NCBI GenBank assembly: GCA_045629045.1
Contig: JAZQQM010000004.1
Span: 212,212 to 276,211 of the forward strand
Source of the DNA: JAILLW01 sp045629045
GTDB lineage: Bacteria > Bacillota > Clostridia > Lachnospirales > Lachnospiraceae
Reading direction: 5' to 3'
DNA length: 64,000 bases
Shown here: piece by piece, positions 8,134-15,896 of the stretch
Layout of the letters: each line of letters opens with the position of its first letter
How positions within the stretch are numbered: the stretch's first letter is position 1
Notes under the pieces: generated by a model
Told to the model about the DNA's origin: nothing
Seen by the model: the letters and a program-made list of their open reading frames with translations, nothing else
The model's database searches: none
Program-made: the position numbers and the translations under genes

Positions 8134-8832
8134 ATGCGTTACTTTTTTAATGGCAAAATCAAACAGGAAGATGATTTTTATACAATAAGTCTTCCTTTTA
8201 ATGTATGGGAAGTGAGCCGCTACCGTGATGAGGTAAAGGCCGAGCTTTTCCTTGATAACAAGATGATTATGTGCAATCTCGTTCCCGAGGATGTAAATGA
8301 CCAGAAGGGTAATTACAAGATTCAGCTTACCAAGGACGATGTAGCGGGAGTTAATACCGATATTACCCATAAGCTTTTGATGCATGTGGGAGCTACATTG
8401 ATTCGCGTTAATCAGAATAGTCCCTATTCTGTTGATAATCCGATTAGAAAGATAGACTCTGTGGATATTATTATCCAGCCTGTAGACGGAACCTGCGGTC
8501 AGACCTGTGTTGCAATGCTTGCAGGCGTAACAATCCCGGAGGTATGTACCGTAATGGGTTGCCGTGAATGGCAGGCTACGATGGGTATGGTAATTTCGGG
8601 ACTTAATTACTACGGAATCAATCACTCCGATGTAATTGTATTTACCGAAGGCGAGGAAGTAACCCTTCCCAAGTGCGCGGTATTAATGGAAAAGATGGGT
8701 CGTTTCTGTCATTATCTTGTTTATTTTGATGGCAAATATTATGACCCCAACGATGGCGTTATGACTGATTTTGATAAGTCAAAGCTTCTCGGATATCTTG
8801 AGATTAAGCTTGATGATGAATCTGAAGAATAA
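8134..8832 (+). CDS. DUF1905-like plus C39-like cysteine-peptidase-fold protein
   Basis: The protein has 232 residues and two parts. Residues 1-90 (FNGKIKQEDDFYTISLPFNV) resemble a DUF1905-type beta barrel. Residues about 110-215 look like a papain-like C39 domain: Gln115 and Cys121 in IIQPVDGTCGQTC, His193 in FCHYLVYF and Asp204 in YYDPNDG give a complete Gln/Cys/His/Asp set. There is no signal peptide, ABC transporter or bacteriocin leader nearby, so a role in peptide export is unlikely; it may be an intracellular peptidase or amidase. The ATG at 8134 follows AAGGAGG by four bases. The substrate is unknown. Confidence 0.65.
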   Translation: MRYFFNGKIKQEDDFYTISLPFNVWEVSRYRDEVKAELFLDNKMIMCNLVPEDVNDQKGNYKIQLTKDDVAGVNTDITHKLLMHVGATLIRVNQNSPYSVDNPIRKIDSVDIIIQPVDGTCGQTCVAMLAGVTIPEVCTVMGCREWQATMGMVISGLNYYGINHSDVIVFTEGEEVTLPKCAVLMEKMGRFCHYLVYFDGKYYDPNDGVMTDFDKSKLLGYLEIKLDDESEE

Positions 8833-8833
8833 G

Positions 8834-8855
8834 TATATCTTTGTACAAAGATATA
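8834..8855. repeat. 22-bp perfect palindrome
   Basis: The left half is TATATCTTTGT and the right half is its exact reverse complement. It starts one base after the preceding stop codon. There is no T-run, so it is not a standard terminator. Related sequences are at 30130-30166 (before a tRNA) and 39998-40040 (before a histidine kinase). Confidence 0.75.
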
Positions 8856-8881
8856 AGAATTGGTAAAGGTGGTAATTCACA

Positions 8882-10075
8882 ATGATTAATGAGCAATACA
8901 AAAGTATGTTAAAAGGTAAATCTGTAATCAGACAATTATCCGAGTTCGCAACCGAGCGTGGCAAAGAGATAGGATATGAGAACGTTTTTGATTACAGTTT
9001 GGGAAATCCTTCCGTTCCTGCTCCGGAAGAGTTCAACGAAGGTCTCATTGATATGTTAAAAAATATGACTTCGATGGAACTTCACGGATACAGCCCTTCT
9101 GTGGGCATTGCTTCTGTAAAGGATGCTATTGCAAAGGATCTTAATGAAAAGTATGGAATGAACTATAAAGGATGTCATATTTTTCCCACATCCGGAGCTG
9201 CAGGCGCAGTCGCTCATGCTGTAAGATGCGTGACAAAACCGGGAGATGAGGTTCTGACATTTGCCCCCTATTTTCCTGAGTATAATCCCTACGTTAACGG
9301 CAGCGGCGCAGTGCTTAAAGTAGTTCCTGCAAATACCGTTGATTTTCAGATTAATTTTGATAAATTCGATGAGATGATGAATGAAAATGTTGCGGCAGTT
9401 CTTATTAACACTCCCAATAATCCTTCGGGCGTGTTATACAGTGCCGAGACGTTGACGAAGCTTGCCGATTACCTTAATACCAAGCAGGTTGAGTACGGAC
9501 ATGATATCTTTATCATTTCGGACGAACCCTACAGAGAAATTGTATTTGACGGAGTAAAGGCACCCTATGTTTCGAAGTTCTATGACAATACATTGTCATG
9601 CTATTCCTTCTCAAAATCAATTTCCCTTCCCGGTGAAAGAATAGGTTATGTTGCGGCTAATCCTAATTGTACGGATGCCGATATAATAGGTGCCATCTGC
9701 GCACAGATTTCAAGAGGAACAGGTCATAACTGTCCGTCATCTCTTATGCAGCTTGGGGTCGCCAAGGTACTTGATAAGACTTCTGACATGAGTGTCTATG
9801 AAAAGAATATGAATATTCTTTATGATGAACTTACTTCCTTAGGATTTGAAGTGGTTCGCCCCGGCGGAACATTTTATATTTTCCCCAAGGCTCTCGAAGA
9901 TGATGCAGTTGCTTTTTGCAATAAGGCGAAGGAGTACGATTTGATTCTGGTGCCCTCCGACAGCTTCGGAGTTAAGGGATATTTCAGAATGGCTTATTGC
10001 ATTGATACCGAAAAGGTTCTTCGTTCCCTTGATGCGTTACGAAAGTTTGTGAAGGAGTGTTATCCAAATGTCTAA
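8882..10075 (+). CDS. Class I/II PLP-dependent aminotransferase
   Basis: A 397-residue fold-type I aminotransferase of the aspartate aminotransferase superfamily. Visible features are GNPSVPAPE near the N-terminus, TSGAAGAV (cofactor phosphate loop), NTPNNPSG near 176-183, ISDEPYRE with Asp214, and the Schiff-base lysine Lys245 in CYSFSKSISLPGERIGYV. The amino donor and acceptor cannot be read from sequence; aspartate, alanine or aromatic substrates are possible. It overlaps the PAP2 gene by eight bases, and a GGTGG-type ribosome site precedes it. Confidence 0.88.
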   Translation: MINEQYKSMLKGKSVIRQLSEFATERGKEIGYENVFDYSLGNPSVPAPEEFNEGLIDMLKNMTSMELHGYSPSVGIASVKDAIAKDLNEKYGMNYKGCHIFPTSGAAGAVAHAVRCVTKPGDEVLTFAPYFPEYNPYVNGSGAVLKVVPANTVDFQINFDKFDEMMNENVAAVLINTPNNPSGVLYSAETLTKLADYLNTKQVEYGHDIFIISDEPYREIVFDGVKAPYVSKFYDNTLSCYSFSKSISLPGERIGYVAANPNCTDADIIGAICAQISRGTGHNCPSSLMQLGVAKVLDKTSDMSVYEKNMNILYDELTSLGFEVVRPGGTFYIFPKALEDDAVAFCNKAKEYDLILVPSDSFGVKGYFRMAYCIDTEKVLRSLDALRKFVKECYPNV

Positions 10076-10742
10076 GAATACTAAGAATTCACTTATTATG
10101 AGTGTACTTATGCTCGTAGTCGTTACATTATATACAATATGTGTGAAGGTGGTTGACGTAGCCCCTATAGGCCCGGATTATTCACTGGTGGGTTTTGCTT
10201 CCTTAAACGGACCCATTGCAAACGTTCTTGTATATAACGATTTTTGTTATAAGGTTTCAAAGATATTAGGTATCTTTGCATTTTTGTTTATTGCATTTTT
10301 TGCAATTATTGCATTAAGACAGATTATTGCCCGCAAGGGAATTTTTAAAGCGGATCAGCATTGGTATGTGCTTGGTGTGTTTTATGTTTTGGTAGGTATT
10401 GTTTATATCTTTTTTGAAAAAGTAATTATTAATTACAGACCGATAATTATGGATGAAGGTTTGGAAGCGTCATATCCTTCTTCTCATACAGTACTTGCTC
10501 TTTGTGTGTTCGTAACCGCTGCAATGCAGTTTAAGGCAATGAGCAAATCAAAGGGTAAATTTAATGTACAAAGCATAGCATGTATCGTATGTGCGGTTGT
10601 TATGATTGTGTGCAGATTTTTATCCGGAGTACATTGGCTGACTGATATAGTAGGCGGATTAATAATCAGTGCATTTTTAATTATGGTATATGTGACATTG
10701 TTGTCATTTTTGGCTGATGCTATCGCGAAGAAACAAAATTGA
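10068..10742 (+). CDS. PAP2 family membrane phosphatase
   Basis: A 224-residue protein with about six hydrophobic segments. The PAP2 acid-phosphatase motifs are present: KVIINYRP (motif 1), YPSSHTVLA (motif 2) and RFLSGVHWLTDIVGG (motif 3), with the two catalytic histidines. Such enzymes hydrolyse lipid phosphates such as undecaprenyl pyrophosphate or phosphatidic acid at the membrane; which one applies here is not known. AAGGAG lies upstream of the ATG, inside the preceding gene. Nothing links it functionally to the aminotransferase except the overlap. Confidence 0.88.
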   Translation: MSKNTKNSLIMSVLMLVVVTLYTICVKVVDVAPIGPDYSLVGFASLNGPIANVLVYNDFCYKVSKILGIFAFLFIAFFAIIALRQIIARKGIFKADQHWYVLGVFYVLVGIVYIFFEKVIINYRPIIMDEGLEASYPSSHTVLALCVFVTAAMQFKAMSKSKGKFNVQSIACIVCAVVMIVCRFLSGVHWLTDIVGGLIISAFLIMVYVTLLSFLADAIAKKQN

Positions 10743-10751
10743 CTTAATTAG

Positions 10752-10780
10752 TTGACAAATGTTTTTTTATGCGATAGAGT
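10752..10780 (+). promoter_or_regulatory. Candidate SigA promoter for the Lys/Ala-rich gene
   Basis: TTGACA at 10752-10757 and TAGAGT at 10775-10780 are 17 bases apart. A second TTGACA at 10786-10791 has only a weak -10 (TTTATT) 18 bases on, so there may be two starts. Both lie ahead of the AAAGGAG site of the gene at 10874. Confidence 0.5.
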
Positions 10781-10873
10781 AGCACTTGACATAATGTTTA
10801 TTGATTATGTTTATTCAATTATCTATGTGAATATATTTTAGTTTGTGATAATCGGTGTGAAAGGAGATTAATC

Positions 10874-11473
10874 ATGGCAGAAGAAAAGAAAGTTGCAACA
10901 GCGAAAGTTATTATTCCTGTTAAGGCAGAAGTTAAAAAAGAAGAAACAAAGGTAGAAGCTCCTAAGGCAGCAGCTCCCGCAAAGAAGGCACCCGCTAAGA
11001 AGGCACCTGCAAAGAAGGCACCTGCTAAGAAGGCAGCAGCACCTGCTAAGAAAGCAGAAGCTACTAAGAAGGCAGCACCTGCAAAGAAGGCACCTGCTAA
11101 GAAAGCTACAGCAGCTAAGGCAGCAGCACCTGCAGCTAAGGCAACAGCTACTAAGGCAGTAGCAGCTAAGGCACCTGCTAAGAAGGCAGCAGCACCTGCC
11201 AAGAAAGCAGCTGCTAAGAAGGCTCCTGCTAAGAAGGCAGCTCCTAAGGCAGCAGCACCTGCAAAGGTTGCACTTAAGGCTTCAGTTAATTTTGAGTTCA
11301 GCGGAAAGTCTTATACTCCCGATGATTTAATCAGCATCGCAAAGGATGTTTGGAAGTATGACCTTCAGGGTAAGGCAGCTGATTTCAAGTCAGTTGAATT
11401 ATATGTTAAGCCCGAAGAGAGCACAGCTTATTATGTAATTAACGGCGACGTTACAGGAAGCTTCTTCATCTAA
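10874..11473 (+). CDS. Histone H1-like Lys/Ala/Pro-rich protein with DUF6465-like C-terminus
   Basis: The 199-residue protein has three parts: an acidic/basic N-terminus (1-35), a low-complexity region (about 36-136) made of repeated APAKKAPAKKA-type units, and a compact C-terminal domain (about 140-199) containing NFEFSGKSYTPDDLI and VELYVKPEESTAYYVINGDV. The middle resembles the tails of bacterial H1-like proteins and should bind nucleic acid. The end matches what I know as DUF6465, typical of Lachnospiraceae; that name is from memory. It stands alone with its own promoter and terminator, suggesting high, independent expression. Confidence 0.8.
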   Translation: MAEEKKVATAKVIIPVKAEVKKEETKVEAPKAAAPAKKAPAKKAPAKKAPAKKAAAPAKKAEATKKAAPAKKAPAKKATAAKAAAPAAKATATKAVAAKAPAKKAAAPAKKAAAKKAPAKKAAPKAAAPAKVALKASVNFEFSGKSYTPDDLISIAKDVWKYDLQGKAADFKSVELYVKPEESTAYYVINGDVTGSFFI

Positions 11474-11533
11474 TATATTAATTGCGATTTGCAAAGGATT
11501 TTGGATGAAATCATATAGTTATTGAAAAGATAG

Positions 11534-11564
11534 GCGGTTCTTGTTTTCCAAGAGCCGCTTTTTT
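11534..11564 (+). terminator. Rho-independent terminator of the Lys/Ala-rich gene
   Basis: GCGGTTCTTG at 11534-11543 pairs with CAAGAGCCGC at 11549-11558 (one wobble pair, five-base loop) and is followed by six Ts. Confidence 0.85.
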
Positions 11565-11636
11565 ATGTTACAATGTACATGCGTCCCATAAAGGGGAATC
11601 TCCTGTGATTGCCCCGAATTGGTGGCCGCTAAAAAT

Positions 11637-11656
11637 GCCCCCGCATTCCGTGGGGC
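11637..11656 (+). promoter_or_regulatory. GC-rich hairpin just before the ABC ATPase start
   Basis: GCCCC at 11637-11641 can pair with GGGGC at 11652-11656. It ends four bases before the upstream candidate ATG at 11660 and 15 before the preferred start at 11672. The GGGGC arm could act as or hide a ribosome site. A second GGGG/CCCC pair lies just upstream. Confidence 0.35.
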
Positions 11657-11671
11657 GGAATGGAGATTAGT

Positions 11672-13012
11672 ATGGATTTTTCGTTTGGGCTTGATACATA
11701 TTCCTTCCTTGGCGATGTGCTTAATGTAATCGGATTATGGCTGCTGTTTCCCAAGATGGGCGGCAAACGCTGGTGGACTTTTGTTCCGCTTCTTAGAGAT
11801 TACAAGCTTGCCAAGTGCGCCGACAGGGAAGATATTGGTAAGATATATTGTATATCTTCTTTTTTATATGCCGTATTGAGTTACATTAATAACATATATG
11901 AGTATTCGGCAATCGAAAAGGTTACACTTACGTCATTTACTTTGCAGCTTCTGGTAATCGGTACGCTGCTTGTTAATCTTGTTTATAATATAAGGATTTA
12001 TTCAGGTTTATGCGAAATGTTCAAGCGCCGCAAAAGATGGATGTGGCTGTGGATTCTTGCCGACGGCCTTACAACTGTTATCTGGGGTGCATCAAAGAAA
12101 TTCGAACCTTCTTATATTGTCGTAGATGAAAAGTATGCAGGTGATGACACCAATATCATGAATGACGTGGATGCCATCGAAAAAGGTCTTACCATCAATA
12201 TTTATTCACGTTCGGTTCGCAGTATGTTCAAGACCAAATACTTGTTAAAAGATATACACTTGAACATTGAACCCGGCAAGATGGTGCTTCTTCTGGGCGG
12301 TTCCGGTGCCGGTAAGACAACTTTCCTTAATGCCGTTAACGGCTATGAACCTGCGGATGCGCAGATTCTTCTTAATGATGTTGATGTGTACAAAGAGTAT
12401 GAAAAAATGAAATATCAAATCGGATTTGTTCCCCAACAGGACCTTATCCGTTATTCTGATACCGTAATTAATACACTTTCGGATGCGGCTAAGTTGCGTC
12501 TTCCTTCTTCAGTTTCAAGGGCGGAACGCAAAAAGCGTGTTGCACAAGTACTTGATATCTTTGGACTTACACCGGTTAAGAACAGTATTGTTGCCAAGCA
12601 GTCCGGTGGTCAGAAGAAGAGAATTTCCATTGCAACGGAATTTATTTCCGACCCTTCATTATTTATTCTTGATGAACCGGATTCCGGACTTGACGGAATT
12701 CTTGCCAAGGATTTGATGAGACGTCTTCATGAGATTTCCCGCCAGGGCAAGATAGTCATTGTAATAACTCATACTCCGGATCGTGTTATTGAATTATTTG
12801 ATGAGGTTATAGTTCTTGCCAAGGATGAGAACAGAATCGGAAGACTGGTGTTTAACGGACCTGTTGATGAAGCTAAGAAGTTCTTCGGCAAAGATACAAT
12901 GGAGGATATTGTAAAATGCGTTAACCGCAAAGAAGAAGGCGGAGAGGGCATGGCTGATGAATTAATTAAGAAATTTGCGGAGGTGAAGAACAATGGCACA
13001 ACCGAGAATTAG
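11672..13012 (+). CDS. ABC transporter ATPase with fused N-terminal membrane domain (ABCG-like)
   Basis: The protein has 446 residues from the ATG at 11672, chosen because GGAG lies six bases before it (an in-frame ATG at 11660 adds four residues). Residues about 1-140 hold four hydrophobic segments. They are followed by an ABC ATPase with Walker A GGSGAGKTT near 209-217, a Q-loop in GFVPQQD, the signature QSGGQKKR and Walker B LFILDEPDSGLDG. The long motif region and partner permease resemble eukaryote-like ABCG transporters, but with an additional membrane module at the N-terminus. It overlaps the permease gene by 20 bases. The substrate is unknown. Confidence 0.85.
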   Translation: MDFSFGLDTYSFLGDVLNVIGLWLLFPKMGGKRWWTFVPLLRDYKLAKCADREDIGKIYCISSFLYAVLSYINNIYEYSAIEKVTLTSFTLQLLVIGTLLVNLVYNIRIYSGLCEMFKRRKRWMWLWILADGLTTVIWGASKKFEPSYIVVDEKYAGDDTNIMNDVDAIEKGLTINIYSRSVRSMFKTKYLLKDIHLNIEPGKMVLLLGGSGAGKTTFLNAVNGYEPADAQILLNDVDVYKEYEKMKYQIGFVPQQDLIRYSDTVINTLSDAAKLRLPSSVSRAERKKRVAQVLDIFGLTPVKNSIVAKQSGGQKKRISIATEFISDPSLFILDEPDSGLDGILAKDLMRRLHEISRQGKIVIVITHTPDRVIELFDEVIVLAKDENRIGRLVFNGPVDEAKKFFGKDTMEDIVKCVNRKEEGGEGMADELIKKFAEVKNNGTTEN

Positions 13013-13949
13013 AAAAAGACTTCAACATAAGGGAAGATTTACACAAATACCTATTTATTTGGGTAAGTTCTTTAGAATGTTTATATACATGGATGACTGG
13101 AAAGTACTTCCTATGGCAGCAATTATCGCGGGCCTTGTTGCATTCGTTGCAGGTCGAAATATGTTTGTTAATATGGAAGGATGCCTTATGGGCTCTCTTG
13201 CCATGACCTGTATATGCATTTGGAACGGTTTCTTTAATTCCATCCAGTCGGTAGTTCGTGAAAGAGATATTGTTAAGCGTGAACACAGAAGCGGTATGCA
13301 CATTACATCATATCTTTGTGCACATATTATTTATCAGGCTTTCCTGTGCTTATTGCAGACAATTATTACCATAGTGGTGTGTTCCGCAGCTGGAATGAAT
13401 TTCCCCGTACAGGGATACTGCACACCTTCATTTAAAGTAGATATCGGTATTACTATCTTCCTTATTACATTTGCTGCCGATATGTTATCCCTTATGGTCT
13501 CTTGTATCGCCAAGACCACTACAGGGGCAATGACGATTATGCCCTTCATGCTTATTTTCGAACTGCTGTTTTCGGGCAGCGTCTTTAAGCTGGGCGACAA
13601 CATGACTAAGTTCACGGATCTTTCCCTTGCCAAGTGGGGACTTAATTGTATGTGCGCTCAGTCCGGATACAATAATCTTCCGATGATTACTGTTTGGAAT
13701 CAGATGGTGAAGTTTTCTAATATTGAGTATCAGGGATTTAAACCCCTTGCTGAAATCACTTCATATATGCAGACCAATAATCTGATTGATGATTTTAACC
13801 TTCAGGTTGGCGCCAACAGCCAGAATCCAAACTATGTACTTAGCCTGAATAATGTAGGCAATTGCTGGCTTGCCCTTGCGTTGTTTGCGTTGGTTGCAAT
13901 TGTTGTGGCTGTAATCTTTCTGGAGCAGATAGATCGCGATAAACGATAA
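12993..13949 (+). CDS. ABC-2 type (ABCG-like) transporter permease
   Basis: A 318-residue membrane protein with about six hydrophobic segments. A cytoplasmic N-terminus rich in Arg/Lys precedes the first helix. SVVRERDIVKREHRSGMHITSYL before helix 3 matches the connecting helix and coupling region of ABCG permeases. A large extracytoplasmic loop (about 205-275) precedes the last helix, as in ABCG exporters. It completes the exporter with the overlapping ATPase gene. A 31-bp element begins on the base after the stop codon. Confidence 0.85.
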   Translation: MAQPRIRKRLQHKGRFTQIPIYLGKFFRMFIYMDDWKVLPMAAIIAGLVAFVAGRNMFVNMEGCLMGSLAMTCICIWNGFFNSIQSVVRERDIVKREHRSGMHITSYLCAHIIYQAFLCLLQTIITIVVCSAAGMNFPVQGYCTPSFKVDIGITIFLITFAADMLSLMVSCIAKTTTGAMTIMPFMLIFELLFSGSVFKLGDNMTKFTDLSLAKWGLNCMCAQSGYNNLPMITVWNQMVKFSNIEYQGFKPLAEITSYMQTNNLIDDFNLQVGANSQNPNYVLSLNNVGNCWLALALFALVAIVVAVIFLEQIDRDKR

Positions 13950-13980
13950 TGTGACAGTAGGGACGGTTCTTTCTGTCACA
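13950..13980 (-). repeat. 31-bp dispersed element, copy 3 (GGGACGGTTC orientation)
   Basis: TGTGACA at 13950-13956, core GGGACGGTTCTTT, TGTCACA at 13974-13980. Compared with the reverse complement of the copy at 4682 it differs at only two positions. It directly abuts the permease stop and is followed by a T-run, so it may also act as a terminator of the ABC operon. Confidence 0.85.
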
Positions 13981-14002
13981 TTTTTGAAAATTTGTTAATT
14001 GC

Positions 14003-14228
14003 TGCAAAACGGATACAGTATTATCTATTTCACGTCAGCACTCTTGCAGTTCTAAGTGTTGCAATATTATTTTTAGTTTAACGGCACGGCACCGAACTAT
14101 TCGCCATCCATGGCTCAATTAGTTCTTTCGCCTGCGTCCTGCAGGCTCATGCCTGATAAAAAGCAACACTAAGAACCGCTACAGAGCGCTTCCTAATGAA
14201 ATTGATAATACTGTATCCGTTTTTTGCA
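14003..14228. repeat. Long imperfect hairpin A between 31-bp elements
   Basis: The outer arms at 14003-14025 and 14204-14228 are near-perfect inverted copies containing CGGATACAGTATTATC. Further inside, GCAGTTCTAAGTGTTGC pairs with GCAACACTAAGAACCGC, and shorter imperfect pairings join the two. The apical part contains smaller hairpins such as GCCAT-CC-ATGGC and GCCTG/CAGGC. No reading frame of note is present. The size and branched structure fit a MITE-like element or a structured RNA. Confidence 0.7.
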
Positions 14229-14245
14229 TCATAAACATAACAAAG

Positions 14246-14276
14246 TGTGACGGCGGGGACGGTTCTTACTGTCACA
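14246..14276 (-). repeat. 31-bp dispersed element, copy 4
   Basis: It starts TGTGACG, has the core GGGGACGGTTCTT, and ends TGTCACA at 14270-14276. Same orientation as the copy at 13950, so the two form direct repeats around hairpin A. It also forms one edge of hairpin B. Confidence 0.8.
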
Positions 14277-14294
14277 TTTTGATTTAAATAATAA

Positions 14295-14515
14295 ATAGCG
14301 GTGCACATATATCTTTTGGCGTCATCGTCACGCAAGATGAAGTACGAAGTTAGCGAATTACTTCCAAGAAATTAGGGAAAACACACAGGAAGTGTGTTTT
14401 AGGCGTAATTTCGACATGGATGTCGAACTACGCCGGCCCGGGCATAGAGAATAGTAATTCACTTAGTTCGGACAAATCTTAAGTGACTAGCCAAAAGATA
14501 TATGTGCACCGCTAT
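14295..14515. repeat. Long hairpin B with 26-bp perfect arms
   Basis: Bases 14295-14320 and 14490-14515 are perfect 26-bp inverted copies (they begin ATAGCGGTGCACATATATC). Inside are a longer imperfect stem (GAAGTTAGCGAATTACT with AGTAATTCACTTAGTTC), a hairpin AAAACACAC/GTGTGTTTT, and another around GGCGTAATTTCGACAT/ATGTCGAACTACGCC. There are no coding features. It is bracketed by 31-bp elements in opposite orientation at 14246 and 14532. Confidence 0.75.
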
Positions 14516-14531
14516 ATTTGAGTCTTTAAAG

Positions 14532-14562
14532 TGTGACAGAAAGAACCGTCCCCGGTGTCACA
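14532..14562 (+). repeat. 31-bp dispersed element, copy 5
   Basis: TGTGACA at 14532-14538, core AAGAACCGTCCCCGG, TGTCACA at 14556-14562. Inverted relative to the copy at 14246, so these two copies frame hairpin B as terminal inverted repeats. Confidence 0.85.
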
Positions 14563-14601
14563 TTTTAGATTTTCTTTATAATTCTTTAATATTTACTTCT
14601 A

Positions 14602-14630
14602 TTGACATTCCTAAACCCTAAGAGTATATT
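14602..14630 (+). promoter_or_regulatory. SigA promoter of the hrcA-grpE-dnaK-dnaJ operon
   Basis: TTGACA at 14602-14607 and TATATT at 14625-14630 are 17 bases apart. The predicted transcript start lies about ten bases before CIRCE, the usual arrangement for HrcA repression. The leader before hrcA is about 200 bases, and nothing coding is seen in it. Confidence 0.85.
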
Positions 14631-14647
14631 ATGAATTGTGCTTGATG

Positions 14648-14674
14648 TTAGCACTCCAACAAATTGAGTGCTAA
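14648..14674 (+). promoter_or_regulatory. CIRCE operator (HrcA binding site)
   Basis: A perfect TTAGCACTC-N9-GAGTGCTAA inverted repeat at 14648-14674, which is the exact CIRCE consensus. HrcA bound here blocks transcription of its own operon; GroEL-assisted folding of HrcA sets the level of repression in other Firmicutes. Confidence 0.97.
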
Positions 14675-14834
14675 TAACAAAAAGTGTAAGAATAATTCAT
14701 ATGTTTAGATGGGTACTTGTCAGATTCGACCGATTTTAGCCGGGCAATTGACAGTTAATTGAAAGATTGATTTGATTAAATGCAAGTAACAAAATACAAA
14801 AATGCAAGAATTATTGCATAAAGCGGTATGAAAT

Positions 14835-15860
14835 ATGACACTTGATGATCGAAAAATAACAATTTTACATGCAATCATCCAAAATTATCTCGAAACGGGA
14901 GAGCCTGTCGGAAGTCGAACTATTTCGAAGTATACGGATCTTAATTTAAGTTCCGCAACCATAAGAAATGAAATGGCCGACCTTGAGGAAATGGGACTTA
15001 TAATCCAACCCCATACTTCTGCCGGAAGAATTCCTTCGGATAAGGGCTACAGATTGTATGTAGATTCCATGATGGAAACTAAGGACAAAGAAATCGAAGA
15101 GCTCAAAGAAGTAATCCTCGAAAAAGAAGAGAAAATGGACAGGATGCTTAAGAGCGTGGCTAAAGTTCTTGCCAATAATACGAACTATGCAACCATGATT
15201 TCGGCACCGGCAATTCAGGGGAATAAAATCAAATTCCTTCAGTTATCCAGAATGGATGAGAATCAGATTCTTGCAGTAGTTGTTGCGGAAGGTAATGTGA
15301 TTAAGAACAATGTTATTCAGGTTTCGGAAAGTTTAAGTGATGAGACACTTCTTAAGCTCAATCTTCTTCTTAATACGAACCTTTGCGGCAAGGCAATTGA
15401 GGAAATTAATCTTCCTATGATTACTACCATGAAGCAGCAAGCGGGAATTCATTCGGACGTTGTGTCGGAAGTAATTGATTCCATAGCGGAGTCAATCAAA
15501 GTTGAAGAAGATCTCCAGATATATACTTCGGGAGCCACGAACATTTTCAAGTATCCGGAGCTTTCGGATAATCAGAAGGCATCTGATATCATACATACAC
15601 TTGAAGAAAAGCAGCAGCTGACCGAACTTGTTACAGAGGCACTGGCCGATGAATCAAATACAGGCATTCAGGTTTATATCGGTGATGAAGCGCCGATTCA
15701 GTCTATGAAGGACTGCAGTATAGTAACGGCCACGTATGATTTGGGCGACGGCATGAGAGGAACAATCGGAATCGTCGGTCCCAAGAGAATGGATTATGAC
15801 AGAGTTGTCAGTACATTGAAGAACATAACTCATCAGCTTGATGATATGTATAAGAAATAA
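14835..15860 (+). CDS. hrcA: Heat-inducible transcription repressor HrcA
   Basis: 341 residues. The N-terminal winged helix begins TLDDRKITILHAIIQNYLET and continues with EPVGSRTISK, SSATIRNEMADLEEMG and QPHTSAGRIPSDKGYRLYVD, the hallmark of HrcA. A coiled-coil-like Glu/Lys segment (about 75-105) and a GAF-like dimer domain follow. It represses the operon through CIRCE upstream. The ATG at 14835 has no good Shine-Dalgarno sequence, which may keep repressor synthesis low relative to the chaperones. Confidence 0.97.
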   Translation: MTLDDRKITILHAIIQNYLETGEPVGSRTISKYTDLNLSSATIRNEMADLEEMGLIIQPHTSAGRIPSDKGYRLYVDSMMETKDKEIEELKEVILEKEEKMDRMLKSVAKVLANNTNYATMISAPAIQGNKIKFLQLSRMDENQILAVVVAEGNVIKNNVIQVSESLSDETLLKLNLLLNTNLCGKAIEEINLPMITTMKQQAGIHSDVVSEVIDSIAESIKVEEDLQIYTSGATNIFKYPELSDNQKASDIIHTLEEKQQLTELVTEALADESNTGIQVYIGDEAPIQSMKDCSIVTATYDLGDGMRGTIGIVGPKRMDYDRVVSTLKNITHQLDDMYKK

Positions 15861-15896
15861 ATGCGACAAAGCGTATAAGTAATTTGGAGGTACGTA

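Noticed and set aside
7966..8625. 219-codon reverse-strand ORF
   Set aside because: It overlaps the end of glnN and the start of the C39-like gene, both with clear motifs, and shows no recognisable protein features.
10819..11202. Ala/Gly/Phe-rich ORF on the reverse strand
   Set aside because: It is the antisense image of the Lys/Ala repeat region of the gene at 10874.
14675..14834. Riboswitch or coding peptide in the hrcA leader
   Set aside because: Only short hairpins and AT-rich sequence are seen, with no known aptamer core or start plus ribosome site.
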